A stretch of DNA of 12,133 nucleotides from NCBI GenBank assembly GCA_902785445.1, contig CACZYN010000029.1, forward strand, positions 1 through 12,133, written 5' to 3'. Under the pieces are notes generated by a model. That model was not told where the DNA came from. It saw only the letters and a list, made by a program, of their open reading frames with translations, and ran no database searches. Position 1 is the first letter of the stretch. Each line of letters begins with the position of its first letter. Positions 1 to 5,844 of this stretch are shown in pieces. The position numbers were made by a program, and so were the translations under genes. This DNA comes from an uncultured Anaerovibrio sp. (lineage in GTDB: Bacteria > Bacillota > Negativicutes > Selenomonadales > Selenomonadaceae).

Positions 1-135
1 CACTATGACACGCTGGTTAGATATATGGAATGGACCGATGTGGGACAGGTGTGGGCTACCGGTTGTGGCGCCCGTTCACTGGTGGAAAAATCTGAATTTG
101 CCAATATGGCCTATAAAATCGGGGCTAATTTGTAA
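1..135 (+). CDS. C-terminal end of a flavodoxin-fold NAD(P)H-dependent oxidoreductase (5' end outside window)
   Basis: An open frame runs from base 1 to a TAA at 133-135 and gives 44 residues with no start inside the window. The tail contains a YMEWTDVG segment followed by VWATGCGARSLVEKSEF. This matches the usual end of iron-sulfur flavoprotein/NADPH-dependent FMN reductase family members, where a short domain after the last beta strand reads roughly YMGW-D-G-V-A-G and is followed by an acidic helix. The flavin site and any cysteine cluster lie outside the window, so the reaction cannot be judged. It lies 65 bases upstream of the preferred start of the exported flavodoxin gene on the same strand, with no terminator hairpin that I can see between them, so it could be cotranscribed. 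The family call rests on only 44 residues. Confidence 0.6.
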   Translation, partial: HYDTLVRYMEWTDVGQVWATGCGARSLVEKSEFANMAYKIGANL

Positions 136-200
136 GAGGCTTAGCACAGGATAAAAGATATAGGGTATATTCCATTTGTACTATAGAAAGGATGAAGAAA

Positions 201-842
201 ATGAAAAAAATATTGTTGTTGTGCGTTAGTTTGTTGGTTGTACTGGGGATTATGGGCTGTGGCTCAGATAAGGGGAAGGCTGAGGAAAAACCTGCTTCTG
301 CAGTTCAGGCAACCACTGGTACATCGCTACCGGCCGCCAATAGCAAGATTTTGGTCGCTTACTTTTCTGTTACAGGCAATAGCAAGCAGCTGGCTGAAAA
401 TACAGCCAAGGCTTTGGGGGCAGATATTTACGAAATTCGTCCAGCGAAACCATATACTAAGGATGATTTAAATTACAAAGATGAGACTACCAGAGCTACT
501 GTGGAGCAAAAGGATGATAATGCCCGTCCTGAACTGGCCGATACTAATGCGCCAATCGCCAATCATGATACAATCATTTTAGTCCATCCAATTTGGTGGG
601 GACAGGCACCTAGGATTATGAATACCTTTGTGGAAAGCTATGATTTTTCAAATAAAAATATTACCAGTATTTGTACTTCTGGTGGCAGTGACATCGGTAC
701 AAGTGGCGAATATTTGAAAAAGCTTACATTTGCCAAGCTTAAGGTCAATCATGCCCAGGCAACCTGGAAACAGGGTAAGGTGTTTTCTCCTCAGGCCTCT
801 GCTGAGGAAATCAAAAGTTGGTTTAACGGTTTAGGATTTTAA
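201..842 (+). CDS. Lipid-anchored exported flavodoxin
   Basis: Predicted lipoprotein carrying a flavodoxin domain, so an FMN electron carrier held on the outer face of the cytoplasmic membrane. The N-terminus is lysine-rich, then hydrophobic, then has a lipobox GIMGC with Cys20. A low-complexity linker to about residue 45 precedes the domain. The domain opens with ILVAYFSVTGNSK, the phosphate-binding loop of flavodoxins (S-x-T-G-N-S), and continues with ILVHPIWWGQAPR, the flavin-ring loop typical of the flavodoxin_4 type, then a TSGGS segment. The length of 213 residues fits a domain of about 165 plus signal and linker. An in-frame ATG lies at 192, but the AAAGG at 187-191 touches it directly, whereas 201 has 9 bases of spacing, so I prefer 201. 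The cytochrome gene begins one base after this stop codon, so the two are very probably translated together. Confidence 0.85.
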   Translation: MKKILLLCVSLLVVLGIMGCGSDKGKAEEKPASAVQATTGTSLPAANSKILVAYFSVTGNSKQLAENTAKALGADIYEIRPAKPYTKDDLNYKDETTRATVEQKDDNARPELADTNAPIANHDTIILVHPIWWGQAPRIMNTFVESYDFSNKNITSICTSGGSDIGTSGEYLKKLTFAKLKVNHAQATWKQGKVFSPQASAEEIKSWFNGLGF

Positions 843-843
843 T

Positions 844-1515
844 ATGAAGTGGCCTGATATATCAAAAAAGATGCTGGTGACAGCTCTGTTACCCATACTG
901 CTGGTATTGGTGATGTGCTTTCACCATATCCCCAAATTGTTCCATGAAATAATTGGTATAGTATGGTTTTTGCTGATTATTGTGCATATTTATCAGCACC
1001 GTCAATGGTTTTGTGGGCTGCGGCAAGGGGCTTGGCACGCTGAACGGTTGTTAAACACTGCAACAAACATACTGCTTTTTGTTCTGGTAATAGTGGTAAT
1101 CGGTGCAGGAGCAGGCATTTCCAATTATCTTTTCCGGGAAATTATGCCTTTGGATATACAGCGCAGTATAACCATTCACCAATTTCATGTATCACTGGCT
1201 TACGGCATAATGCTTTTGTGCGGGATTCATTGGGGGCTGCATTGGAAAGGCTGGCTAGGACAGTGGAAACAGGTATTTAACATTGATAATTCAGCAGGGA
1301 CTTATTCTTGGGTTAAATATTGCCTGATGGTCATATTGATTCTTGGTGGAATTTATAGTTCCATCATAAATCAGGTGGGAGACCGCCTGCTGATGAAGCA
1401 TATTTTTGCTACGGCGGCTACTGCCTTGCCGGGAGCGGCTTATACCATATTGATAGCCTGTCTGTTGGGCTTGTATGTTTTGGTTGGTATGGCTATTGGC
1501 AGAATAATCAGGTAA
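844..1515 (+). CDS. DUF4405-type bis-heme membrane cytochrome (flavinylation-associated cytochrome family)
   Basis: Integral membrane protein of 223 residues with hydrophobic segments near residues 10-26, 34-50, 70-93, 110-130, 155-175 and 193-218. Two histidine pairs lie in helices 2 and 4 with identical spacing, His34/His48 and His115/His129, which is the pattern expected for axial ligands of two stacked b-type hemes. The HEIIG...HIYQHRQWF and IHQFH...GIHWGLHW segments match DUF4405, a family named from its frequent linkage to extracytosolic flavoproteins. No FMN-binding domain or ApbE flavin transferase is visible nearby, so the likely redox partner is the non-covalent flavodoxin encoded one base upstream. 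The role as a quinol-to-flavodoxin electron conduit is inferred. The last two helices go beyond the four-helix core usually seen. Confidence 0.75.
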   Translation: MKWPDISKKMLVTALLPILLVLVMCFHHIPKLFHEIIGIVWFLLIIVHIYQHRQWFCGLRQGAWHAERLLNTATNILLFVLVIVVIGAGAGISNYLFREIMPLDIQRSITIHQFHVSLAYGIMLLCGIHWGLHWKGWLGQWKQVFNIDNSAGTYSWVKYCLMVILILGGIYSSIINQVGDRLLMKHIFATAATALPGAAYTILIACLLGLYVLVGMAIGRIIR

Positions 1516-1555
1516 GGAACTCTTCAAAGATAAGTTTTTGATAGGGGAAGTGTTT

Positions 1556-2434
1556 ATGCATATTAAGCAAAAAATAGCAGTAGGACTGGCAGCTGTAATG
1601 TTTATGTCAGCAAATTTAACGAATACGGAGGCAGCAGAAATGGCAGATAATAATCGTAAAGCAGTAAAGGTGGTTCAGACCGCCGGCCGGCAGCAGTTAG
1701 GGGAATTTGCCCCGGATTTTGCCCGTTACAACGATGATATTCTTTTTGGGGAAGTGTGGTCAAAAAATGATGTATTATCTTTGCATGACCGCAGTATTGT
1801 GACGGTTTCAGCCTTGGTGGCCAGTGGCATTACTGACAGCTCTTTGAAATATCATTTGCAGTCAGCCAAGAACAATGGGGTTACCAAGGCAGAAATGGCG
1901 GAGATTATTACCCAGCTGGGTTTTTATGGCGGTTGGCCAAAGGCTTGGGCTGCTTTTAATATGGCCAAAGAGGTATATAAAGATACCGCAGCAGCTGCTA
2001 ATACCTCAGGTAATGAAACCTTGGAAAATATTATGGCTACCAGCTTGTTCCCCGTTGGTGGTGTAAATGATAATTATGCCCAGTATTTTGATGGTACCAG
2101 CTACTTAAATATGCTGTCCCTGAATCAGGTTGTCATTGGCAATGTTACCTTTGAGCCAGGCTGTCGCAATCATTGGCATATTCATCATGCTGATAAGGGG
2201 GGCGGGCAAATGCTGTTAGTCACCGCCGGCCGTGGCTATTATCAGGAGTGGGGGAAGCCAGCTCAGGAGCTTAAGCCAGGGGATGTGGTACATATTCCAG
2301 CTAATGTAAAGCATTGGCACGGTGCGGCGCCAAACTCGGCCTTCCAGCATTTGGCCATTGAGGTGCCAGGGGAAAATACTTCCAGTGAATGGTGCGAGGC
2401 TGTCGATGCAGCTGAATATAATAAATTAAAGTAA
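1556..2434 (+). CDS. Exported carboxymuconolactone decarboxylase-like/cupin fusion protein
   Basis: A protein of 292 residues with an N-terminal signal peptide (lysines, then AVGLAAVMFMSA, cleavage probably near TEAAE at residues 24-28). A carboxymuconolactone decarboxylase-like alpha-helical domain follows at about 40-140, with the typical HDRSIVTVSALVASG and GVTKAEMAEIITQLGFYGGWP segments and no CXXC, so it is not a peroxidatic AhpD type. A cupin domain spans about 185-265: NHWHIHH gives His206, 208, 210 and 211, Gln218 replaces the usual glutamate, and PGDVVHIPANVKHWHG supplies the later histidine. The fold should bind a divalent metal. The substrate is unknown; quinone-like or small aromatic compounds are an inference from context. 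I prefer ATG 1556 to the TTG at 1538 because GGGGAAG lies 5 bases upstream and the shorter start gives a clean signal peptide. The upstream stop is 40 bases away. Confidence 0.8.
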   Translation: MHIKQKIAVGLAAVMFMSANLTNTEAAEMADNNRKAVKVVQTAGRQQLGEFAPDFARYNDDILFGEVWSKNDVLSLHDRSIVTVSALVASGITDSSLKYHLQSAKNNGVTKAEMAEIITQLGFYGGWPKAWAAFNMAKEVYKDTAAAANTSGNETLENIMATSLFPVGGVNDNYAQYFDGTSYLNMLSLNQVVIGNVTFEPGCRNHWHIHHADKGGGQMLLVTAGRGYYQEWGKPAQELKPGDVVHIPANVKHWHGAAPNSAFQHLAIEVPGENTSSEWCEAVDAAEYNKLK

Positions 2435-2484
2435 AACGATGTATTTAAACTAATTTGTTGTGTACTTTTTGTTAAGGAGAGAAA

Positions 2485-3024
2485 ATGAGTAAACAAGTTG
2501 TAATTATTTCCTCCAGCTTGAGGAAAAACAGTAATTCAGAGTCCTTGGCCACCGCTTTTGCTCAAGGGGCAAAGGCTGCTGGTCATGCTGTGGAACAGAT
2601 TACCTTACGTGATAAAGTTTTAGGCTTTTGTGAGGGCTGCTTTGCCTGTCAAAAAACTTTTAAATGCATAATTGATGATGATGCCAATGATATAGTGGAA
2701 AAAATGAAACAGGCCGATGTTTTGGTTTTCGCTACACCAGTGTATTATTATGGTATGTGTGGGCAGCTTAAGACCCTGTTGGATAGAGCCAATCCCCTTT
2801 TTCCTTCAGATTATCGTTTCCGTGATGTTTACCTGCTGGCCACAGCCGCCGAGGATGAAGAAACAACGGTAGCTGGGACACGTACTGGCGTACAGGGCTG
2901 GATAGAATGCTTTGAGAAGGCTCAGCTGAAGGATACAATTTTTTGTGGTGGCGTAACTGAAGTGGGAGAAATTGCAGGAAATCCTGTTTTAGAAACCGCA
3001 TTGGTGGCCGGGAAAAATATTTAA
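2485..3024 (+). CDS. Iron-sulfur flavoprotein, NADPH-dependent FMN reductase superfamily
   Basis: A cytosolic flavodoxin-fold oxidoreductase of 179 residues. It begins with a beta strand and the FMN phosphate loop SSSLRKNSNSE (residues 9-19). A compact cysteine cluster follows, Cys49-x2-Cys52-x2-Cys55-x5-Cys61, which in iron-sulfur flavoproteins binds a [4Fe-4S] cluster next to FMN. ATPVYYYGM (83-91) is the conserved flavin-contact strand and loop. Such proteins pass one or two electrons from ferredoxin or NAD(P)H to small acceptors; the acceptor here cannot be deduced. An AAGGAGA site precedes ATG 2485, and the stop of the exported CMD/cupin gene is 50 bases upstream, which fits an operon. 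It is the only apparently cytosolic member among genes for exported or membrane proteins. Confidence 0.85.
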   Translation: MSKQVVIISSSLRKNSNSESLATAFAQGAKAAGHAVEQITLRDKVLGFCEGCFACQKTFKCIIDDDANDIVEKMKQADVLVFATPVYYYGMCGQLKTLLDRANPLFPSDYRFRDVYLLATAAEDEETTVAGTRTGVQGWIECFEKAQLKDTIFCGGVTEVGEIAGNPVLETALVAGKNI

Positions 3025-3059
3025 AATGGTGCAATATCATTGTTTAGGGAGAATCTCTG

Positions 3060-3557
3060 ATGATTAAATGTAAAATACTGGGTGTGGCAGGCCTAACGAT
3101 GCTGCTGTTGCTTTCAGGCTGTTTGGCTAATCAGACTACTGACACGACTTCTGTGGTTGAAAGCCATGAAAAGGCAGTAGAGAATAATATGTCGGTTAAA
3201 TTAGAGCAGAATAAGGAAATGAACATGAAATTGATGATTGATAATGCCGTAGTTCCTGTTAGCTGGGAGCAGAACGCTTCCACTGAGGAATTGAAGAAGA
3301 TGCTTCCTTTGACCATCAATATGTCAATGTACGGAGGGTTTGAACAGGTTGGCTCTATAGGTCATAGCTTGACCAGAAATGATAAACAGACAACTACTCA
3401 ATACGGGGATATTGTTCTGTACGCAGGTGATAAGATAGTCATTTTTTATGGTTCCAATTCCTGGTCGTATACCCGTTTAGGACATATAGATTTGTCTCAG
3501 TCGGAAATGACGGATTTGTTATCACATGGCGATGTGACAATTAGAATTACGAAATAG
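3060..3557 (+). CDS. Cyclophilin-like domain lipoprotein
   Basis: A predicted lipoprotein of 165 residues. A hydrophobic signal ends in the lipobox LLSGC with Cys21, followed by a polar linker to about residue 50. The mature domain starts near MKLMIDNAVVPVSWEQN and contains LPLTINMSMYGGFEQVGSIG, GDIVLYAGDKIVIFYG and SWSYTRLGHI. This is the pattern of the cyclophilin-like beta-barrel family (Cyclophil_like2), usually about 110 residues. Members often sit beside flavodoxins and oxidoreductases in anaerobes, and their activity is not established; the proline isomerase residues of true cyclophilins are not evident. It is the last gene of the run starting at 201 and is followed within 12 bases by a strong hairpin. 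GGGAGA precedes ATG 3060. Confidence 0.8.
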   Translation: MIKCKILGVAGLTMLLLLSGCLANQTTDTTSVVESHEKAVENNMSVKLEQNKEMNMKLMIDNAVVPVSWEQNASTEELKKMLPLTINMSMYGGFEQVGSIGHSLTRNDKQTTTQYGDIVLYAGDKIVIFYGSNSWSYTRLGHIDLSQSEMTDLLSHGDVTIRITK

Positions 3558-3568
3558 TGAATAAAAAG

Positions 3569-3604
3569 AAAAGCTGTATGAGCATTGGGCTCATACAGCT
3601 TTTT
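3569..3604 (+). terminator. Bidirectional rho-independent terminator between convergent genes
   Basis: A perfect stem AAAGCTGTATGAGC pairs with GCTCATACAGCTTTT around a short ATTGG loop. On the plus strand it is followed by a run of T. On the minus strand the continuation reads TTTTCTTTTTATT, so it can stop transcription from both sides. The stop codon of the minus-strand RelA/SpoT-like gene (3591-3593) lies inside the right arm, so the end of that reading frame is part of the hairpin. Confidence 0.85.
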
Positions 3605-4307
3605 GATAATTTCCTACATGTTCTATTCCACGGGGAATAGGCAGATTATCATATGTACTTTTGATAGCAGAATAAAGCTCAGCCTTCCGATCGAGACTGG
3701 TCTCGGGCTTCCGCCATTCCTCATAGAGCTTGTGGGTCATACGACCTGCTGCCAGAGTTTCCTCTGAATGTATTTGTATTTCAAATATCTGGCCGGATGG
3801 ACTGATGGCATTTAGGTGAACAGCCTTGTACCGTCCTTTTTGGTTCAGGTATTTATTGTCGATTTCATACACATCATACCCCTTATCCTCAAGGAGCAGC
3901 ATGGTCTCGCGAACCTTGTCAGCCATCTCATTATGGTTGACTAACTCCGTATATCGGATTAGGTCACCGATTTCCCTTAAATATTCAAAGTCATTTTTTG
4001 GTTTTTCACCAGCTTCTAAGGCTTTATTGGCCATACGCACCAGCTTTTTTTTCACACTGGAGGCTGTTTTTACGGAGTACTCCAATCCAACTAAGACTGT
4101 GCCCAGTCTTTTGGTTATACACAACATATCATGGGTAATTTGTGGTTCTATGGCAATTGCCATATTATATATCATTTGGGCCTGTGAATGGCAACCTGTC
4201 AAAATATTATCATTGGCCGCTGCAGTGGCAGATATGGCTATTTCATCACCAAACTTACAATATGATAGTGATGAATTGGGTGTGTTTGAGTTTAACAAGG
4301 CCTTCAA
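3591..4307 (-). CDS. RelA/SpoT-fold nucleotidyltransferase resembling toxin-associated domains
   Basis: A 238-residue protein whose C-terminal 185 residues look like the RelA/SpoT-type nucleotide pyrophosphotransferase fold found in MuF and polymorphic-toxin C-terminal domains. In order: EPQITHDM; GLEYSVKTASSVKKKL (Lys80, Ser84, Lys86-88), equivalent to the K-x3-S-x3-K ATP-binding strand of Rel enzymes; DLIRYT (Asp115, Arg118); RYKAVHLNA (His164); and GQIFEIQIHSEET (Glu176), followed by THKLYEEWR. The key catalytic positions therefore appear intact. No HD hydrolase, TGS or ACT domain is present, so it is not a housekeeping Rel. The product could be (p)ppGpp, (p)ppApp or a modified RNA; the sequence does not say. 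No ATG is available. TTG 4307 has AGGAG only 2 bases away, and TTG 4298 has it 11 bases away, so the start is uncertain. The N-terminal 50 residues are unrecognised and carry no secretion signal. No immunity-like neighbour is visible. Confidence 0.75.
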   Translation of the reverse strand: MKALLNSNTPNSSLSYCKFGDEIAISATAAANDNILTGCHSQAQMIYNMAIAIEPQITHDMLCITKRLGTVLVGLEYSVKTASSVKKKLVRMANKALEAGEKPKNDFEYLREIGDLIRYTELVNHNEMADKVRETMLLLEDKGYDVYEIDNKYLNQKGRYKAVHLNAISPSGQIFEIQIHSEETLAAGRMTHKLYEEWRKPETSLDRKAELYSAIKSTYDNLPIPRGIEHVGNYQKAV

Positions 4308-4407
4308 TTCTCCTGTTCTATCCTATGGTGTAAAATTTTTAACTTCTCAATATATATACGGATAAGAAAAGGAAGTATTACAAAAAATAAAGAAGGAAAT
4401 GAGTTAA

Positions 4408-4763
4408 TTCATCACGAATTCTTACACACCGTTAGGTTATGAAAATCTGGATAATAAAAAAATCGTTGACCTGACTAATATGCCTGCGCCTATCCCACCA
4501 GAAATGAACTACGGGGAGCAGAAGGCTACTGAGTTTGGCTTAAAGCCTGGTATAAATGCTCATCTGTTGGCAAGCCGGAGCAGCATAAGGGGTGTTTGTG
4601 CAACAGAGCGGCTGACAATAAGGAGACAGTAGCTATTACCTATGAAGGGGCCTTTGGTAAGGCTTATGGCTATTGGATTCCCATTGAGGAACGGCCGGAG
4701 TGGATTATTCACTTTGTTGTAGGCTCGACATTTCCCTATGAGGAAAGTGGCATAAAGCGGTAA
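4408..4763 (+). pseudogene. Frameshifted gene of unrecognised family
   Basis: Two reading frames on the plus strand join into one protein-like sequence. The first frame, open from 4408 to a stop at 4630-4632, contains SYTPLGYENLDNKKIVDLTN and MPAPIPPEMNYGEQKATEF. The second, ending at TAA 4761-4763, contains KPEQHKGCLCNRAADNKET, AITYEGAFGKAYGYWIPIEE and PEWIIHFVVGSTFPYEESG. A single frameshift near 4559-4575 restores continuity of about 118 residues. At the 5' end, ATG 4399 with AGAAGGA just upstream runs into TAA 4405 after one more codon, so the beginning is also damaged or missing. The composition (Trp, Tyr, Gly, Pro, ordered) is that of a real folded protein rather than noise. I do not recognise the family. 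The segment occupies most of the gap between the RelA/SpoT-like gene and the next flavoprotein. Confidence 0.6.
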
Positions 4764-4821
4764 AAACTTAGAAAAAGTGTTGTGTGTTAGTGGTGCGTAT
4801 TATGTTGAGGAGGTATTTTTA

Positions 4822-5334
4822 ATGAAAATTGCAGTGTTTAATGGTAGTCCAAGAAAAATGAATACGGCAGCTATGGTCCAGGCCTTTATTGAAGGGGCTG
4901 AGGCAGCTGGCCATGAGGTGGAGGAATATCAGGTTGGCAAGATGAAAATCGGTGGCTGCCTGGGCTGTGAGTATTGCCATACCAAGGGAAATGGCAATTG
5001 CGTTCAGAAGGATGATTTTGAAAAGCTGTTGCCAGCCTACAAAGAGGCGGATATGATTGTTTTCGCTTCACCGGTATACTATTTCACCATGACGGCTCAG
5101 ATGCAGGCCGCTATTCAGCGGGTTTATTGTATTGGCAAGCCACAAAAGGCCAAGAAATGTGTTCTTATGCTTTCCTCTGGTTCTCCAGGCACTCACGATG
5201 GCTCTATTGCCCAGTTTAAGGATTATATGGCCTATGCCAAGATTGAAGTAGCTGGTATTCTTACCGCTGCAGGTGAGGAAAACAAATCCGAAGCAAAATT
5301 GAATGAAATCAGAGATTTTGCCAAGGGCTTGTAA
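4822..5334 (+). CDS. Iron-sulfur flavoprotein, NADPH-dependent FMN reductase superfamily
   Basis: A 170-residue cytosolic flavodoxin-fold protein. It starts with MKIAVFNGSPRKMNTA, the canonical FMN phosphate loop (GSPR). The cysteine motif is Cys46-x2-Cys49-x2-Cys52-x7-Cys60, with a longer last spacer than its two complete paralogues in this window. FASPVYYFTM (81-90) is the flavin-contact loop, and LMLSSGSPGTHDG is a later loop. It is short for the family and lacks the extended C-terminal segment of the 205-residue paralogue at 8213. An upstream in-frame start at 4777 is rejected because GAGGAGG at 4807-4813 sits 8 bases before ATG 4822. It probably receives electrons from NAD(P)H or ferredoxin; the acceptor is unknown. 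The gene ends 10 bases before a clear terminator and appears to be a single-gene unit downstream of a broken gene. Confidence 0.85.
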   Translation: MKIAVFNGSPRKMNTAAMVQAFIEGAEAAGHEVEEYQVGKMKIGGCLGCEYCHTKGNGNCVQKDDFEKLLPAYKEADMIVFASPVYYFTMTAQMQAAIQRVYCIGKPQKAKKCVLMLSSGSPGTHDGSIAQFKDYMAYAKIEVAGILTAAGEENKSEAKLNEIRDFAKGL

Positions 5335-5343
5335 AATAAGAAT

Positions 5344-5387
5344 AAATCCCATTGATTGGTCACGGACTGGTCAATGGGATTTTTTTA
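5344..5387 (+). terminator. Rho-independent terminator after the iron-sulfur flavoprotein gene
   Basis: AAATCCCATTGA at 5344-5355 pairs with TCAATGGGATTT at 5371-5382. The intervening bases TTGGTCACGGACTGG can extend the stem through wobble pairs to a three-base loop. A run of seven T follows, the usual release signal on the plus strand. Confidence 0.85.
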
Positions 5388-5400
5388 TTCAAGGATTTAG

Positions 5401-5515
5401 CAAAAAATTGTCGAAGAAGTAAAGGTGAGGAAGTATTGATGAATTTGCTGTTCATGAAGGTTTTGCCAGCAAAATCCTGCAAGCGGAAACAAAGACGCTA
5501 TATGCTTATAATTAA
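5401..5515 (+). pseudogene. Frameshifted C-terminal gene remnant, unknown family
   Basis: Two short overlapping plus-strand frames read like the end of a lost gene. The first (5401-5439) gives QKIVEEVKVRKY before a TGA. The second (5438-5515) gives DEFAVHEGFASKILQAETKT and LYAYN, then TAA. The frames overlap by two bases, so one indel would join them. The amphipathic, well-balanced composition resembles a genuine C-terminus, but about 37 residues are too few to assign a family. It stops immediately before the LysR remnant on the other strand. This could still be chance coding in decayed DNA. Confidence 0.35.
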
Positions 5516-5803
5516 TCAAACCTTAAAATTCGGCTGATCGAGATAGAAGTGCTGCAATAGCTTTATGAAGGCACGGAGGGATTCTCGTTGGTCATTTTTA
5601 TGGGTATAAACACCGCAGGGAATGATTACCTCGCTATCAAAATCCAGCCAGGCAAACTCACCATTATGATCGTTCAGAAAGCCGGGGGCCAGACATACCC
5701 CTCGATGGGCCGCCACATTGGTTAAGGTGGTGTCATGGTCGGGACTGTTGAAGTAATCTACATGAATTTCCTGAATCTTTAAATTTATGATATTCTTTTG
5801 CAT
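5516..5803 (-). pseudogene. Truncated LysR-type regulator, C-terminal effector-domain fragment only
   Basis: A 95-codon minus-strand frame. Its second half matches the end of LysR substrate-binding domains: NVAAHRGVCLAPGFLND corresponds to the common V-A-x-G-x-G-I-x-L-x-P-x-F segment, then a strand around EVIIPCGVYTHKND, then SLRAFIKLLQHFY as the last helix. Full LysR proteins have about 300 residues with an N-terminal winged helix that would lie to the right, but an in-frame stop occurs just upstream of the ATG, and the space is taken by the ribosome binding site and start of the DUF362 gene. The DNA-binding part is therefore missing and the fragment cannot act as a normal regulator. It probably once controlled a neighbouring oxidoreductase gene; that link is inference. 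Confidence 0.6.
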
Positions 5804-5844
5804 AGGAAGAAGTATAGAATTTACGGCTTAGGAGGGATAATGCT

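Noticed and set aside
192..200. ATG 192 as the start of the exported flavodoxin
   Set aside because: The purine-rich site touches this ATG with no spacing; ATG 201 in the same frame has 9 bases.
3826..4365. Plus-strand open frame of 179 codons antisense to the RelA/SpoT-like gene
   Set aside because: It reads as Ser/Tyr-rich low-information sequence with no ribosome binding site, while the minus strand carries ordered Rel-type motifs.
4779..4803. TATTAT at 4798 as a promoter -10 element for the 4822 flavoprotein
   Set aside because: It would place the transcript start inside the ribosome binding site and has no matching -35 element.
5068..5352. Minus-strand frame of 94 codons
   Set aside because: It overlaps the iron-sulfur flavoprotein gene with its clear Cys motif and lacks a start signal.
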